Counted from the first letter of the stretch, positions 8,096 through 17,159 are shown. The stretch is DNA of 32,091 bases from JADJQU01 sp035490315 (GCA_035490315.1 DATHET010000218.1:1-32091); one strand, 5' to 3'. Notes: generated from the letters alone by a model not told the origin. A program made the numbers and translations.

Positions 8096-9211
8096 ATGGG
8101 TGAACGCGCGCTGATCGTGGTGTTCCTGCGCGGCGCGGCCGATGGCTTGACGCTGGTCCCGCCGGTCGGCGACGACGACTACCACCGCGCGCGGCCGACG
8201 CTGGCGGTCCATGCGAAGCAAGGACTGAAGCTCGACGGATTCTTCGCGCTGCATCCCTTGCTCGCGCCGCTGCAGCCGCGCTTCGAAGCCGGCGAGCTCT
8301 CGATCGTGCACGCCTGCGGCTCGCAGGACGACACGCGTTCGCATTTCTACGCCCAGGATCTGATGGAGCGCGCCGGCGTTTCCGTGTCGGGCGGCTGGCT
8401 CGGTCGCTTCTTGCGCGCGCAACTCGAAGCCGAGGGCGGCGGCTTCACCGGCGGCGCACTCGACGCACTCAGCGTCGGCACCGCGGTCTGCGAAAGCCTG
8501 CGCGGCGCTCCGACGGTGACGGCGATGGAGTCCCTGTCGGATCTGGGCGGCGGCGCGGCCATGGGACGCCTGCGCCAGCGATTGGGTTGCCTGTACGAAA
8601 GCGACCAGCTGCTCGGTGCGCCCGCGCGCTCGGCCCTCGATGCCAGCGCGCGACTTGCGCAGCTCGAAGATCAGGGCGAACCGCCGAGACACGGAGCCAT
8701 CTATCCTTCGGCCGCGACCGACGGCGACGTCGCACAGCATTTCGGCGTGCGCATGCGACTCGTGGCGCGCCTGATCCACGGCGGGCTGGGCCTGCGCGCG
8801 GCTTGCGTCGACATCGAAGGCTGGGACAGCCACTTCGTGCAAAGCTCGCTGCTCGAGCCGCAATTGCGCGCGCTGGGCTCGGGGCTGGCCGCCTTCGCGC
8901 GGGATCTCGGACCGCGCCTTGCCGACACCAGCGTCGTGGTGATGACCGAATTCGGCCGCCGCGTGGGCGAGAATGCTTCGCTCGGCACGGACCACGGCCG
9001 CGGCGGAGCCATGTTCGTGCTCGGCGGCGGCACGCGCGGCGGAGTCCACTGCCGCTGGCCGAGTCTGCGCGCGGAAGCACTCGACGGACCCGGCGATCTG
9101 CCCGTGGTGCACGATTACCGCGACGTGCTGGCGGGAGTTCTCGCGCGCCACGGCGCCGTCGATCTCGCGCGCGTGTTTCCTGATTGCACGCTGGCGCCGA
9201 TGGACGTGTGA
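8096..9211 (+). CDS. DUF1501 family protein lacking its own signal peptide
   Basis: 371 residues starting at ATG 8096, two bases after the DUF1800 stop. DUF1501 belongs to the alkaline phosphatase/sulfatase-like superfamily. Typical segments are present: VFLRGAADGLTLVPP near the N terminus, HFYAQDLMERAG, GWDSHF in the middle, and TEFGRRVGENASLGTDHGRGG at about 283-303, which contains the acidic and His residues expected to bind metal. Most family members begin with a Tat signal (RRxFL); this one starts directly at the first beta strand and there is no coding room upstream for a signal. If it works outside the cytoplasm it may be carried out with the Tat-dependent DUF1800 partner. A weak hairpin (ACTGGG 9233-9238 with CCCAGT 9250-9255) follows the gene. 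Confidence 0.92.
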   Translation: MGERALIVVFLRGAADGLTLVPPVGDDDYHRARPTLAVHAKQGLKLDGFFALHPLLAPLQPRFEAGELSIVHACGSQDDTRSHFYAQDLMERAGVSVSGGWLGRFLRAQLEAEGGGFTGGALDALSVGTAVCESLRGAPTVTAMESLSDLGGGAAMGRLRQRLGCLYESDQLLGAPARSALDASARLAQLEDQGEPPRHGAIYPSAATDGDVAQHFGVRMRLVARLIHGGLGLRAACVDIEGWDSHFVQSSLLEPQLRALGSGLAAFARDLGPRLADTSVVVMTEFGRRVGENASLGTDHGRGGAMFVLGGGTRGGVHCRWPSLRAEALDGPGDLPVVHDYRDVLAGVLARHGAVDLARVFPDCTLAPMDV

Positions 9212-9518
9212 TCTTGCGAGTTGGTGTGCCTCACTGGGGACAGTTCGTGCCCAGTACGGTCCAATCATCGCCTAGGAGTTCTGCGACCGCTACACGCTGC
9301 GCACGCTCTCGATTGCCTCGGTCACTGCAACCTCTGCCGTGTCACTCAAACCTTCGACATCATGGCCCATTCGAGGATCGCGGATCACGCTCGGGAGTCG
9401 ATGCTGCACTGAATGGCCATGTCCTTCGCGCTTGAATTGCTCCCAGTCGTTCTCGGAAACGATCGGGCTGCGTTCCACGACTCCCACGACACGTGCCCAT
9501 CGGCGCGCAGGCGACGGG
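9212..9518. other. Intergenic region between convergent genes
   Basis: About 307 bases separate the DUF1501 stop from the stop of the minus-strand gene at 9519. A hairpin with arms 9233-9238 and 9250-9255 lies 22 nt after the DUF1501 stop but lacks a T tract. No conserved protein could be recognised in either strand, and no RNA gene is evident. Confidence 0.35.
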
Positions 9519-10040
9519 TCAGAGGCCGACCGTGTACTCGATTCCATCGCTCAAGTACACGTCGTTGGGAACAATATATCCGATGTCTTGTCCCTGGAAC
9601 TGCGCCCAGACCGTCGTGCCGGGAACTCGCAGGAAGGGTTCGCCGCCGCGGGCCGCGAACGCGTTCATGTCGACCAGAAACAGGCCCGTGCAATCGACAC
9701 CCCCCGGAGTGCCCATGGAGTCCTGTGTCGGAGTCGAGAAGATCGGCCTTCGGATGCACAGGGTCCCGCCCGCGAAGACTGAATTGTTGGAGCCGCTGAC
9801 GGAATAGTTCAGCCAACCTTTCGCGTTGTTGATCGAGTTCGATCCCGAGATCACGAATCCGAATGGCGCGGAAACGCTGGATGTGCCTGCCCAGCCGATT
9901 GCCGGAGTACACCCCTTCGAGTTGACCTTGGGGTTGCAGTACAGCACCTGCGCCGACGCGCTCGGTGCGATCAGCGTACCGAGCAGACCGATCAAGAAGC
10001 CAGGAGCCAGGACGCGGACGGATCTCGGCAGGAATGTCAT
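9519..10040 (-). CDS. Small secreted protein consisting of one four-cysteine C-terminal-type module
   Basis: 173 residues. A signal peptide covers about 1-31 (hydrophobic GFLIGLLGTLIA, cleavage near ASA-Q). The mature protein, residues 34-173, is a single copy of the module that ends three larger proteins in this window. The landmarks are YCNPKVNSKGCTPAI at the start, GFVISGSN, GGTLC, VDCTG, DMNAFA, and VPNDVYLSDGIEY at the end. All four module cysteines (YC, GC, LC, DC) are kept, consistent with two disulfides in an exported domain. This is the most divergent copy: the usual WGRDPGF is QGQDIGY. The stand-alone form shows that the module can fold by itself. Function is unknown. It lies 168 bp downstream of the ECF sigma gene on the same strand. 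Confidence 0.8.
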   Translation of the reverse strand: MTFLPRSVRVLAPGFLIGLLGTLIAPSASAQVLYCNPKVNSKGCTPAIGWAGTSSVSAPFGFVISGSNSINNAKGWLNYSVSGSNNSVFAGGTLCIRRPIFSTPTQDSMGTPGGVDCTGLFLVDMNAFAARGGEPFLRVPGTTVWAQFQGQDIGYIVPNDVYLSDGIEYTVGL

Positions 10041-10145
10041 GGGAGCTCGTATGGGTATCGGGGAACTGTTTGCCCCTGGATCGATGAGAGGAGACTCACG
10101 ACGCTCACATCCACCGCGGACATTCGCGCATCTGAGCCCTCAGGC

Positions 10146-10182
10146 TGATTGACCCTCGGGCGCTGGCGGCGGACAGGAATCC
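10146..10182 (-). promoter_or_regulatory. Conserved upstream element, copy 1 (GGATTCCTGTCCGCC-N15-TCAATCA on the minus strand)
   Basis: Read on the minus strand, GGATTCCTGTCCGCC, 15 other bases and TCAATCA occur here, about 105 nt before the start of the small secreted module protein. The same two blocks at the same spacing occur at 17160-17196, upstream of the next module-bearing gene. It could be a promoter, an operator or a leftover of duplicated 5' sequence. No consensus known to me matches. Confidence 0.35.
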
Positions 10183-10208
10183 GAGAATCTCGCGCGAACT
10201 GCGGGGCA

Positions 10209-10817
10209 CTATGCCGTCAGCACCGCCAAGAACGCCGGCTGCTCCTGCAGGCGCGCGCGCAGGCGCTGCCAACGCTTCCCGGCGGCTTCTTCGCTGATCT
10301 CCAGCTGCCGAGCGACGTTCGCTAGTGGGCGCTCCTCCAGACCGTGCAGCAGCAGGAGCTGCCGGTCGTCGGTGGGCAGCTCCAGGATCAGGCCCAACAG
10401 CCGGAGAAATCCGTCGTCCCGGGCTGCAGCACGCGAGATGCTCGTGACCGTGTCCGGGCATTGGCTCAGGTTCGAGCCTGCTTGGTTGCGCAGCGGATCC
10501 CGACGCTGGCGCACGTCGCGGCGCAGCGCTTCGAGCAGCACGTTCTGCGCGATTCCGATCACCCAGTGCCGGAAGCTCTCGCGGTCGCGGAAGCGTCCGA
10601 AGTTCTCCAGCGCCCGCACCCATGTCTCCTGCACGATGTCCTCGACATCGATGCGCCCGCTGGGCAGCGAGGACATTCGCAGGCGGGCCCAGGCGATCAG
10701 TGCGGGGACCGCGCCCGCGTACAGCCGCTCGAACTCGCTCGAGGCCCGGCTCTCCGCGCCGTGCAGAGCTTCGTCGAGCCCGTGCTCAGGATCACCCTTC
10801 GAATCCATGCCCAACAC
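10209..10817 (-). CDS. ECF-type sigma factor downstream of a kinase-WD40 gene
   Basis: 202 residues from GTG 10817, or 199 from ATG 10808 three codons later. Region 2 reads IDVEDIVQETWVRALENF with the DxxQE core, then FRHWVIGIAQNVLLEALRRD. Region 4 reads LPTDDRQLLLLHGLEERPLANVARQL followed by the helix SEEAAGKRWQRLRARL. This is a complete two-domain ECF factor. Its start lies 46 nt after the stop of the serine/threonine kinase gene, so the two are probably cotranscribed. In many planctomycete kinase-sigma pairs the sigma gene comes first; here it follows the kinase. Phosphorylation control by the kinase is a plausible inference. The next gene on the strand encodes the small secreted module protein. 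Confidence 0.9.
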   Translation of the reverse strand: MLGMDSKGDPEHGLDEALHGAESRASSEFERLYAGAVPALIAWARLRMSSLPSGRIDVEDIVQETWVRALENFGRFRDRESFRHWVIGIAQNVLLEALRRDVRQRRDPLRNQAGSNLSQCPDTVTSISRAAARDDGFLRLLGLILELPTDDRQLLLLHGLEERPLANVARQLEISEEAAGKRWQRLRARLQEQPAFLAVLTA

Positions 10818-10863
10818 ACTCTACAGCGAGGGCCGCGCTCGAACCCGCGCACTGCCTGGGGGA

Positions 10864-13800
10864 TCACAGGTCCTCGACCTCGCTCGGTATCTGGCCCGGC
10901 CACATCTCCGGGGTCGAGGGCGTGTTCTGTCGTGCGACAGCGGCGACGTCGACAGGCCAGACGCGCAGGCTCCCGTCCTCGGCGGCCGTGACAACGATCC
11001 GGCCGTCCGGGCTGAACTCGGCGCAGGTCAGTGGGCTGGATCCGTGCTCGTACCGCAGGACGCGATCTCCGTCGGCGACCTTCGTGATCTGAGCGACGCC
11101 ACCCCGCGTGGCGCTCAGCGCGAACTCGTTATTCTCGCTGACACGCAGGCTGGTGATGCGCAGGTCCGTGCTCGGTTGCGTGATGCCCCAACGCAGCTCC
11201 AGGCTTTCGCCGTCCAGCCGGAGCAACTGCGGCGCCTCACGGATCGATGCGACGAGGTCCATTCCGCCGTGCAGCAGCGCAACCCTGCCCATGGGGCGGT
11301 TGTTGCTTTGCCGCAGGAATGCTCCGGTCGACGCGTCCCATTCGTGCGCTCCACCGTGGTCGCCGCAGGTGAGCAGCCGCCGTCCTTGAACGGTGAACGC
11401 CAGCATGAACACCTCTCCGAGGTACAGCGCGCTCCGGCATTCGTCGAACGAGGGATCGAGAGCGGGCGATCGATCGAGCAATCCGGCCCAGCCATCGCTC
11501 GAGCCCCAGGCCGCGCGCTCCCCTTGGGGGCTGATGGCCACCGCATTGATGGAGCTGCCAATGCGGTCGGCGGATGCGATGAGGCGGCCTGAGTCCGTCT
11601 CGATCCACAGCACCCGGCCGTCGCTCAGGCCCAGACACAGGCTGTCATGCCCATTCGAGATCGCGCTGGTCATCACACTGCCGCCGTCCGGAACGCGCAG
11701 TTCGCGCTGGCTGCGATTGGCGAGGTCGAAGGTGCTGAAGGCTCCGCTGCGCGCGAGGCAGGCCACTCTCCGCCCACCATCGACGAACCAGGCGCGGGCG
11801 AGTGGACCGAGGCCGGCCTCGATCTTGCTCAAGACCGCTCCATCGCTGGCATCCGATACGAGCGCGATCCCATCCTCGCCGGCGCTCAGCACCGACCGCG
11901 AGCCAGAGTCGAACATCGCGCTGTTCACTGCGCCTGCGTGAGCCTTCCAGGCGACGAAATAGGGCAACGGATCCATCGTCCACAGCCGGACGTGGCTGCC
12001 GCCACCCCCGCTGATGAACCGGCGCGAGTCCGGCAACCAGGAAAGGACCTTGACGTTCTCGCTTGGCGCGCAGGTTCGAAACCTGCGAACCCCGTCGTGC
12101 GCCTGCCAGGCGCCCAGGTTGCCGCCGTAGTCCGCGGCCGCGATCCAGCGTCCGTCCGGACTGAACGCGATCGCGACCACCGAGCGCTCGAAAGGCCCCC
12201 CCAGGTCGAACGCCGTGGCACCGCTTTGCATGTCGATCACTTGGGCGCCGCTGGTGAAACCGACGGCCACGCGAGTGTCGTCAGGGCTCAAGGAGATGCA
12301 CCATGCCTCGCCGGGGAGCGCGACCCTCCAGCGTTCCTTCAAGGGCTTGCGCCAGTCCCAACAGCGCAGGATTCCATCGGATCCGACCGTGACGAGCAGG
12401 TCGTCATGCTTCGAGAATCGCGCGCCGCGAATCGGGCTCGCATGGCCGCGCAGCGTCGCGAGTAGAGCACCGCTGCGCGCGTCCCAGATCCGCGGATCGT
12501 AGTCCGGTCCGTCCTCCGGGGCGTCGGCCCGCGCATTCTTCGTGGTGAGCACGAGCGAGCCCGAGGCATCGAACTGCGCGAGAGTGAAGTAACAGGAGGG
12601 CGTTCCGAACGACTGCTCCAATGTGGCGGATTCCACGTCGAACAGACGCATGCGACCATCGAACGAGCTCGTGAGCAGGCGCAGTCCGTCGGGGCTGAAT
12701 CGGCACGAAGTGACGGCTTTTCGATGTCCGCCGAACGAGCGCAGGAATCTTCCCGTTTCCGAGTCGTAGAGTCCGATGGCATCGGTCTCGTCGCTGACGA
12801 AGAAGCTTCGCCCGTCGGGGGAGAATCCGGTCAGCACTGGCTTGCTCGTGCTCGCGGCACAGACGCGCTCGCTCCTGACCTTCACGTGGCCGGAGTCGAA
12901 GTCGTAGAGGTAACCCCGATAGCCGCTGGTGGGCACGACCAGCTTCCGGCCGTCGCTCGAGACATCGATGTCGCCGCACACGCGGGCGCCTTCGACCCAG
13001 AACGTGCGCTCCTCGTTGCGCCTCAGAAGCGCGTTCTGCACGGCCATGTTCGACTCGAATCCCGGGTCGCGCCGGTCCGCTTCGATCGCCAGCACGAGCG
13101 CAAGACCCGGGTCGGTGGCGAGCTGCGCTGCGCTGCGCTCGCGGCATTCGACGCCCAGAAGTCGCGCGTTCGCAACTCGCGCGCGCTGGCTCTGGGCTTC
13201 TACCCGGTCCAGCGTGTAGTTCAGCGTGCCGATCCAGGCGCACAGCGCGACCAGCAGCAGCGCGGCGGCGGCAGCGATGCGCGGATGGCGCTGGCTCCAG
13301 CGGCGCGCGCGGAGCATCCATCCGGCGCGCCGGGCCCGGATCGGCTCGTACTCGCGCACTCGGCGCAGATCTTCGGCAAACTCGAGAGCCGTCGCGTATC
13401 TGCGGGAGAGCTGATGTTCCATCGACGCCGCCAGGACGACGCGCAGGTCCTCGGACACGATCGCGTTCAGCTCGCGCGGATTCTGGTAATCACCTCGCAA
13501 GATGCTCTGGAACAGGGCTTCGCGATGCTCGGCCCTGAACGGACGCTCCAGCGTCAGGCACTCGTACAGCGCCACGCCCAGCGCGTAGACGTCGACGCGG
13601 CGATCCACCGAGAAGTGGCCAGACTCGAGGAGCTCGGGCGCCATGTAGGCCGGCGTCCCGAGCACGTCGTCGGTGCGCGTAAGGCCTGCCAGCTCGGAAT
13701 CGTCGTCGCGAGCCAGTCCGAAATCGACGATCACCGGTTCGTCTTTCGCGCTCAGCAGGATATTGGCGGGCTTGATGTCGCGATGGACGACTCCGGCCTC

Positions 13801-14460
13801 GTGCGCCGCGTGCAGCGCGCGCGCCGTGCGCTCGAAGACGTGCAGGAGCTGGGCGAGCGCCGTGCTGCTGTGCGGCCAGACCATGCCGGACCGATCGACG
13901 GTGGCGCGCGCGCGCGACAGCTTGCGCGAGAGATCTTCGCCGTCGACGAAGCGCATTGCCAGGTACGGCCGCGGAGCGTCGAGGTCGGCTTCGTACACCG
14001 TGCACAGACCAGGGTGATCCAGCTGCGCGATCACCTCGACCTCGCGCCGGAAGCGGCGGAGTTTGTCCGGAGTGAGCTGCGCTCGGGTCAGGACCTTGAG
14101 CGCGACCTGGCGGCGCATGCGCGAATCCGTGGCGAGGAACACGCGTCCCTGGCCGCCGCTGCCGAGCTCTCTCTCGAGCACGTAATGGGCGATGCGGGGC
14201 TTGGGCGCCGCCGGGTCCTCGAAGGCGGGCACCTCGGTGCTGGTGAGCAGGGTGTATTCCCTCGCGACGGCGTCCGCGATTCGTGGGAAGAGGCGCTGGT
14301 ATTCCTCGAGCGGTCTCAGGCTGCCGCTCGCGGCATCCGATTCGCACATCAAGACGAAATCGAGCAGAGACTGCACGTGCTCGCGCGCGGCATGCTCGTC
14401 CGAATCGGGTGAAGGAATGTGCGGGGGCAAAGAACCTGTGCGGGCGAGGATCGTACACAC
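10864..14460 (-). CDS. Transmembrane serine/threonine protein kinase with WD40 sensor domain
   Basis: 1198 residues from GTG 14460. The N-terminal 90 residues are a short regulatory region with the LEEYQRLFPRIADAV pattern common in planctomycete kinases. The Hanks-type kinase domain spans about 92-370: GSGGQGRVF loop at 100-108, catalytic Lys122 in VALKVL, HRDIKPAN at 226-233, DFGLA at 246-250 and GTPAYMAPE at 268-275, so it should be active. One membrane helix lies at about 395-411. The outer C-terminal region of about 750 residues contains WD40-like repeats (FSPDGRSFF, FSPDGLRLLTSSFDGRMRLFD, FSPDGRWIAAADYGG, FSPDGRIVVTAAEDGSLRVW), enough for about two propellers. It probably senses an envelope ligand and signals inward, perhaps through the ECF factor 46 nt downstream. 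Confidence 0.93.
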   Translation of the reverse strand: MCTILARTGSLPPHIPSPDSDEHAAREHVQSLLDFVLMCESDAASGSLRPLEEYQRLFPRIADAVAREYTLLTSTEVPAFEDPAAPKPRIAHYVLERELGSGGQGRVFLATDSRMRRQVALKVLTRAQLTPDKLRRFRREVEVIAQLDHPGLCTVYEADLDAPRPYLAMRFVDGEDLSRKLSRARATVDRSGMVWPHSSTALAQLLHVFERTARALHAAHEAGVVHRDIKPANILLSAKDEPVIVDFGLARDDDSELAGLTRTDDVLGTPAYMAPELLESGHFSVDRRVDVYALGVALYECLTLERPFRAEHREALFQSILRGDYQNPRELNAIVSEDLRVVLAASMEHQLSRRYATALEFAEDLRRVREYEPIRARRAGWMLRARRWSQRHPRIAAAAALLLVALCAWIGTLNYTLDRVEAQSQRARVANARLLGVECRERSAAQLATDPGLALVLAIEADRRDPGFESNMAVQNALLRRNEERTFWVEGARVCGDIDVSSDGRKLVVPTSGYRGYLYDFDSGHVKVRSERVCAASTSKPVLTGFSPDGRSFFVSDETDAIGLYDSETGRFLRSFGGHRKAVTSCRFSPDGLRLLTSSFDGRMRLFDVESATLEQSFGTPSCYFTLAQFDASGSLVLTTKNARADAPEDGPDYDPRIWDARSGALLATLRGHASPIRGARFSKHDDLLVTVGSDGILRCWDWRKPLKERWRVALPGEAWCISLSPDDTRVAVGFTSGAQVIDMQSGATAFDLGGPFERSVVAIAFSPDGRWIAAADYGGNLGAWQAHDGVRRFRTCAPSENVKVLSWLPDSRRFISGGGGSHVRLWTMDPLPYFVAWKAHAGAVNSAMFDSGSRSVLSAGEDGIALVSDASDGAVLSKIEAGLGPLARAWFVDGGRRVACLARSGAFSTFDLANRSQRELRVPDGGSVMTSAISNGHDSLCLGLSDGRVLWIETDSGRLIASADRIGSSINAVAISPQGERAAWGSSDGWAGLLDRSPALDPSFDECRSALYLGEVFMLAFTVQGRRLLTCGDHGGAHEWDASTGAFLRQSNNRPMGRVALLHGGMDLVASIREAPQLLRLDGESLELRWGITQPSTDLRITSLRVSENNEFALSATRGGVAQITKVADGDRVLRYEHGSSPLTCAEFSPDGRIVVTAAEDGSLRVWPVDVAAVARQNTPSTPEMWPGQIPSEVEDL

Positions 14461-14626
14461 CCCGCGGGTGATCGATCGTGCCGGCCTCGGATCTCTCCAC
14501 CTGGGGCACTCTGTCGGCTCTCAGAGCACGACCGACACCGACAAAGTACGTCCGCGCGGTCAGCAGCTGCGCGGCGAGCATGCGCTTCCCGAACCGAATC
14601 CGAGCCATGAGGTCCGATGAAGCGTC

Positions 14627-14657
14627 GAGGCCAGCCACCCAAAGGGCAGCCGGCCTC
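14627..14657 (-). terminator. Conserved 3' hairpin, copy 1
   Basis: On the minus strand this forms a 14-bp stem (GAGGCCGGCTGCCC pairing with GGGTGGCTGGCCTC, G-U wobbles allowed) with a 3-base loop, 53 nt after the stop of the P-domain/module gene. No T tract follows, so it may be a factor-dependent terminator, an RNA-stabilising hairpin or a small repeat. Almost the same hairpin lies at 19388-19418 after another module-bearing gene. Beyond the hairpin, CGTCRACGRGGAGTTG between hairpin and stop is also shared. Confidence 0.45.
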
Positions 14658-14710
14658 AGCAATTGGCTCAGCGTGTGTCCGTCAACGAGGAGTTGACGAG
14701 TCCTTCCATG

Positions 14711-16999
14711 TCAGGGTCCGACGACGTATTCGACGGCGTCCGACAGCGTGATGTTGTTCGGCGGTGCAAAGCCGGGGTCGCGACCCCAGAACTGGCCGTC
14801 GACCACCGCGCCCGGGGCGACCAGATAAGCCGCGGGAATCCCGCCGAGCGCGCCGACCGCGAAGGCGTTCATGTCGATCGAGTAGAGGCCCGAACAGTCG
14901 TTCGGCGGAGGATTTCCTGCCGAGTTCAACGCGATCGAGCGCCGGACCGGACCGTTCATGCAACGCACTCCGCCTCCGAAGGGAACCGCGGCCTGACCCG
15001 TGTTGGAGTAGATCAGCAGACCGGGCTTGTTGTTCAGCACGTTGCTGGCGCTCACCGTGAAACCGGAGCCCGCAGTGGCGCTCGAACTCCCGCTCGCGGC
15101 AATAGCAGGAGTGCATCCCAACGAATTGACCTTCGACGTGCAGAAGATCACGCCGGGCTCGGGAACCGCGAGCAACGAGACGTCGTCGTAGTACACCGCC
15201 GAGTTCGCCGAGCTGGTGAACGCTCGCAGATCGATCGCTGCGATTTCGAGCGCACCAAAGGCGCCTCCGAGCGCTCCCCCGGTCCAGGAGTAAGTCGGGG
15301 CCATCGACTGTCCGTTGTAGAAAAGCTCGACCTGATCGGTATCCAGATCGATCTCAGCCCTGATCTCACACCACTGATCCGAAACGAGCGGGCCGCTGGC
15401 CGACGCTGCCGAGCCGGCGTCCGCCGTCCAGGTGGCAGTCACGGGATCGAAGGTGACGTGCACCGAGGCGGCGAAGGGCCCACCGAGCTGATAGGTGTTG
15501 TAGAGCAACACTTCGGTCGGCTCTGTAAGTGGAGCCCCACTCGCGGGCCCCGGAATCCATTGATGCGCGGTGAAGGTGTGCTTGCCTGTCGTGAGCCCGC
15601 TGTGCGTCATCACCATCTCGCTGTTCTGCGAGAGCTTCAGCGAGTTGGGTGCGCTGCGAACGATCGCCTGGGACAAGTCGGGATCAACCAGCACCGAGCC
15701 GTCCCAACCGGTCCATCCGCCCGGATTTGCCAGCATCGCGGCGTAAGTGTAGAAATCGAGGTTGTCCGACCAGCCGATCTCGTCGCCCACTCTGACGATC
15801 TGGACCCCCGAGAAGAAAGCCGGTGAATTGAAGGGTGTGCCACCCATTCTCCACCGGATGCACGGATTGCTTCCGCCAACCGTAGCACGTCCCTTCACAT
15901 AGGACTTGCCCAGCTCGTGTGCGCCCGACCACGCCCCTGTCGTGATGTAATAAAAGTCCGCGGCTTCGATTGCATAATAGGACTGTGCCAGCGGCGATGG
16001 CGAATGGCTGTAGAAATAGACGTCGTATTCGCCTGGCGAGATTCCGCTCACCGTCCAGCTTGCATGAGGCGCCTGCGCACAATCGTCGAGCAGCTCCTCG
16101 TCAGGGCTCGCGGTCAGGAGATCGTCGAAAACAAGGTTGTAGACCGGGTAGTCGATGAAGTGGAATATCTTCACAGGCGTCGGTAGTCCCAGACCATTGA
16201 CGAGCGATGTCATGGCTGGATAGGTCGAAGTACCATCAACCAGGTTCCAGACTCCGGGAGCTGGAGCTGCCGCGCGGTACGTATCGGGCGGAATACTGTT
16301 GTGGGCCGATGAGTCCATGTCGCAGTAGTAAGAATTGTTCGCGCCGTTGTTGACCGTGATCGACCAGCTGTCGATGCGACCGATGTCCTGAGCGGCCCAA
16401 TCGTAGATGCGCAGCTCCCACGCGCTGGCCGGAGAGAACGAGACTGCGGTAGACATGTTGTTCAGGACGGAAGTGCTGCCGATCAAGTTGGGTGAAGCCC
16501 AGATCCCACCGGGCACATTTCCAGCCGGATCGCCCCAGCTCTCGATATATCGTCCGGCCGGCATGGGAGTCGAAGCTGCGTGAGGCACTGCGCTTCCAGC
16601 CCCACCATTTCGTATGAACTGGTAAGCGCCGCCCGTGCAATCCCCCGAATTGCCCACGACCCCCGCGCTGTTGAAGCCGGGGCGAACCAGGATGTTGTGG
16701 CCGGTGCCCATGGGGTCGACCAGCACAACCTGCAAGTCGCCGACCCAAGTGTGAGTCAAACCGGTCAGCGTGATCTGATCGACGCTGTCGACCGCCACCG
16801 GCACGATCAAGGTCGACGAGAGGTAGCTGTCCGGTGTGCACAAGGAGTGGCTCGAGTACACCCCGCCTCCGGTCCCGATCGGCGGGATCGCGCCAGCAGA
16901 GCCGGGCGTGGGTTGCGTGTAGGTCTGAGCTGCGGCGGAGGTCGAAAGTCCGAGGATCGCAACACACAAGGACGACGCCAGAACAAAAGTGTGTTTCAT
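14711..16999 (-). CDS. Large secreted protein: P-domain-like, middle region, LamG-like, four-cysteine C-terminal module
   Basis: 762 residues. A signal peptide ends near residue 24 (STSAAAQ). Residues about 60-220 resemble a proprotein-convertase P domain: TLTGLTHTWVGDLQVVLVDP, GGIWASPNL, WELRIYDWAAQDIGRIDSWSI, a beta sandwich often found on secreted enzymes and adhesins. Residues about 230-440 contain Trp- and Tyr-rich beta sequence that I cannot name. Residues about 450-615 look like a concanavalin/LamG fold (KLSQNSEMVMTH, FDPVTATWTAD, DTDQVELFYNGQSM, YYDDVSLL). Residues 619-762 (14714-15145) are the four-cysteine module, with FCTSKVNSLGCTPAI, NDCSGLYSIDMNAFA and FWGRDPGFAPPNNITLSD. No catalytic motif is seen, so an adhesive or binding role at the surface is likely. 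Confidence 0.83.
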   Translation of the reverse strand: MKHTFVLASSLCVAILGLSTSAAAQTYTQPTPGSAGAIPPIGTGGGVYSSHSLCTPDSYLSSTLIVPVAVDSVDQITLTGLTHTWVGDLQVVLVDPMGTGHNILVRPGFNSAGVVGNSGDCTGGAYQFIRNGGAGSAVPHAASTPMPAGRYIESWGDPAGNVPGGIWASPNLIGSTSVLNNMSTAVSFSPASAWELRIYDWAAQDIGRIDSWSITVNNGANNSYYCDMDSSAHNSIPPDTYRAAAPAPGVWNLVDGTSTYPAMTSLVNGLGLPTPVKIFHFIDYPVYNLVFDDLLTASPDEELLDDCAQAPHASWTVSGISPGEYDVYFYSHSPSPLAQSYYAIEAADFYYITTGAWSGAHELGKSYVKGRATVGGSNPCIRWRMGGTPFNSPAFFSGVQIVRVGDEIGWSDNLDFYTYAAMLANPGGWTGWDGSVLVDPDLSQAIVRSAPNSLKLSQNSEMVMTHSGLTTGKHTFTAHQWIPGPASGAPLTEPTEVLLYNTYQLGGPFAASVHVTFDPVTATWTADAGSAASASGPLVSDQWCEIRAEIDLDTDQVELFYNGQSMAPTYSWTGGALGGAFGALEIAAIDLRAFTSSANSAVYYDDVSLLAVPEPGVIFCTSKVNSLGCTPAIAASGSSSATAGSGFTVSASNVLNNKPGLLIYSNTGQAAVPFGGGVRCMNGPVRRSIALNSAGNPPPNDCSGLYSIDMNAFAVGALGGIPAAYLVAPGAVVDGQFWGRDPGFAPPNNITLSDAVEYVVGP

Positions 17000-17159
17000 G
17001 TTCTTGAAAACCTGTCGAAGCGGGGGTTTGGCCCTTCACGAGGGAACGGGAAGATCTGCCAGGGAGCGGCACTGGGGGCGCGCCAATACGATGGGAAAGG
17101 AGAGAGCGCGCAGACTTCTCGTGTCGATTCCGGCAAGAGAAGGATCCGTCGTGCGTCCT

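Noticed and set aside
9290..9547. Minus-strand open frame of 85 codons between convergent genes
   Set aside because: It overlaps the end of the module gene, shows no recognisable motif, and has no ribosome site.
14627..14657. Integron attC site or recombination site at the conserved hairpin
   Set aside because: The stem has no extrahelical bases or R-box/L-box core, and no integrase is seen. A terminator-like or dispersed repeat reading is simpler.
14711..16999. PEP-CTERM sorting signal, because VPEPG occurs before the module
   Set aside because: VPEPG is internal, followed by the 144-residue module rather than a hydrophobic helix and basic tail.
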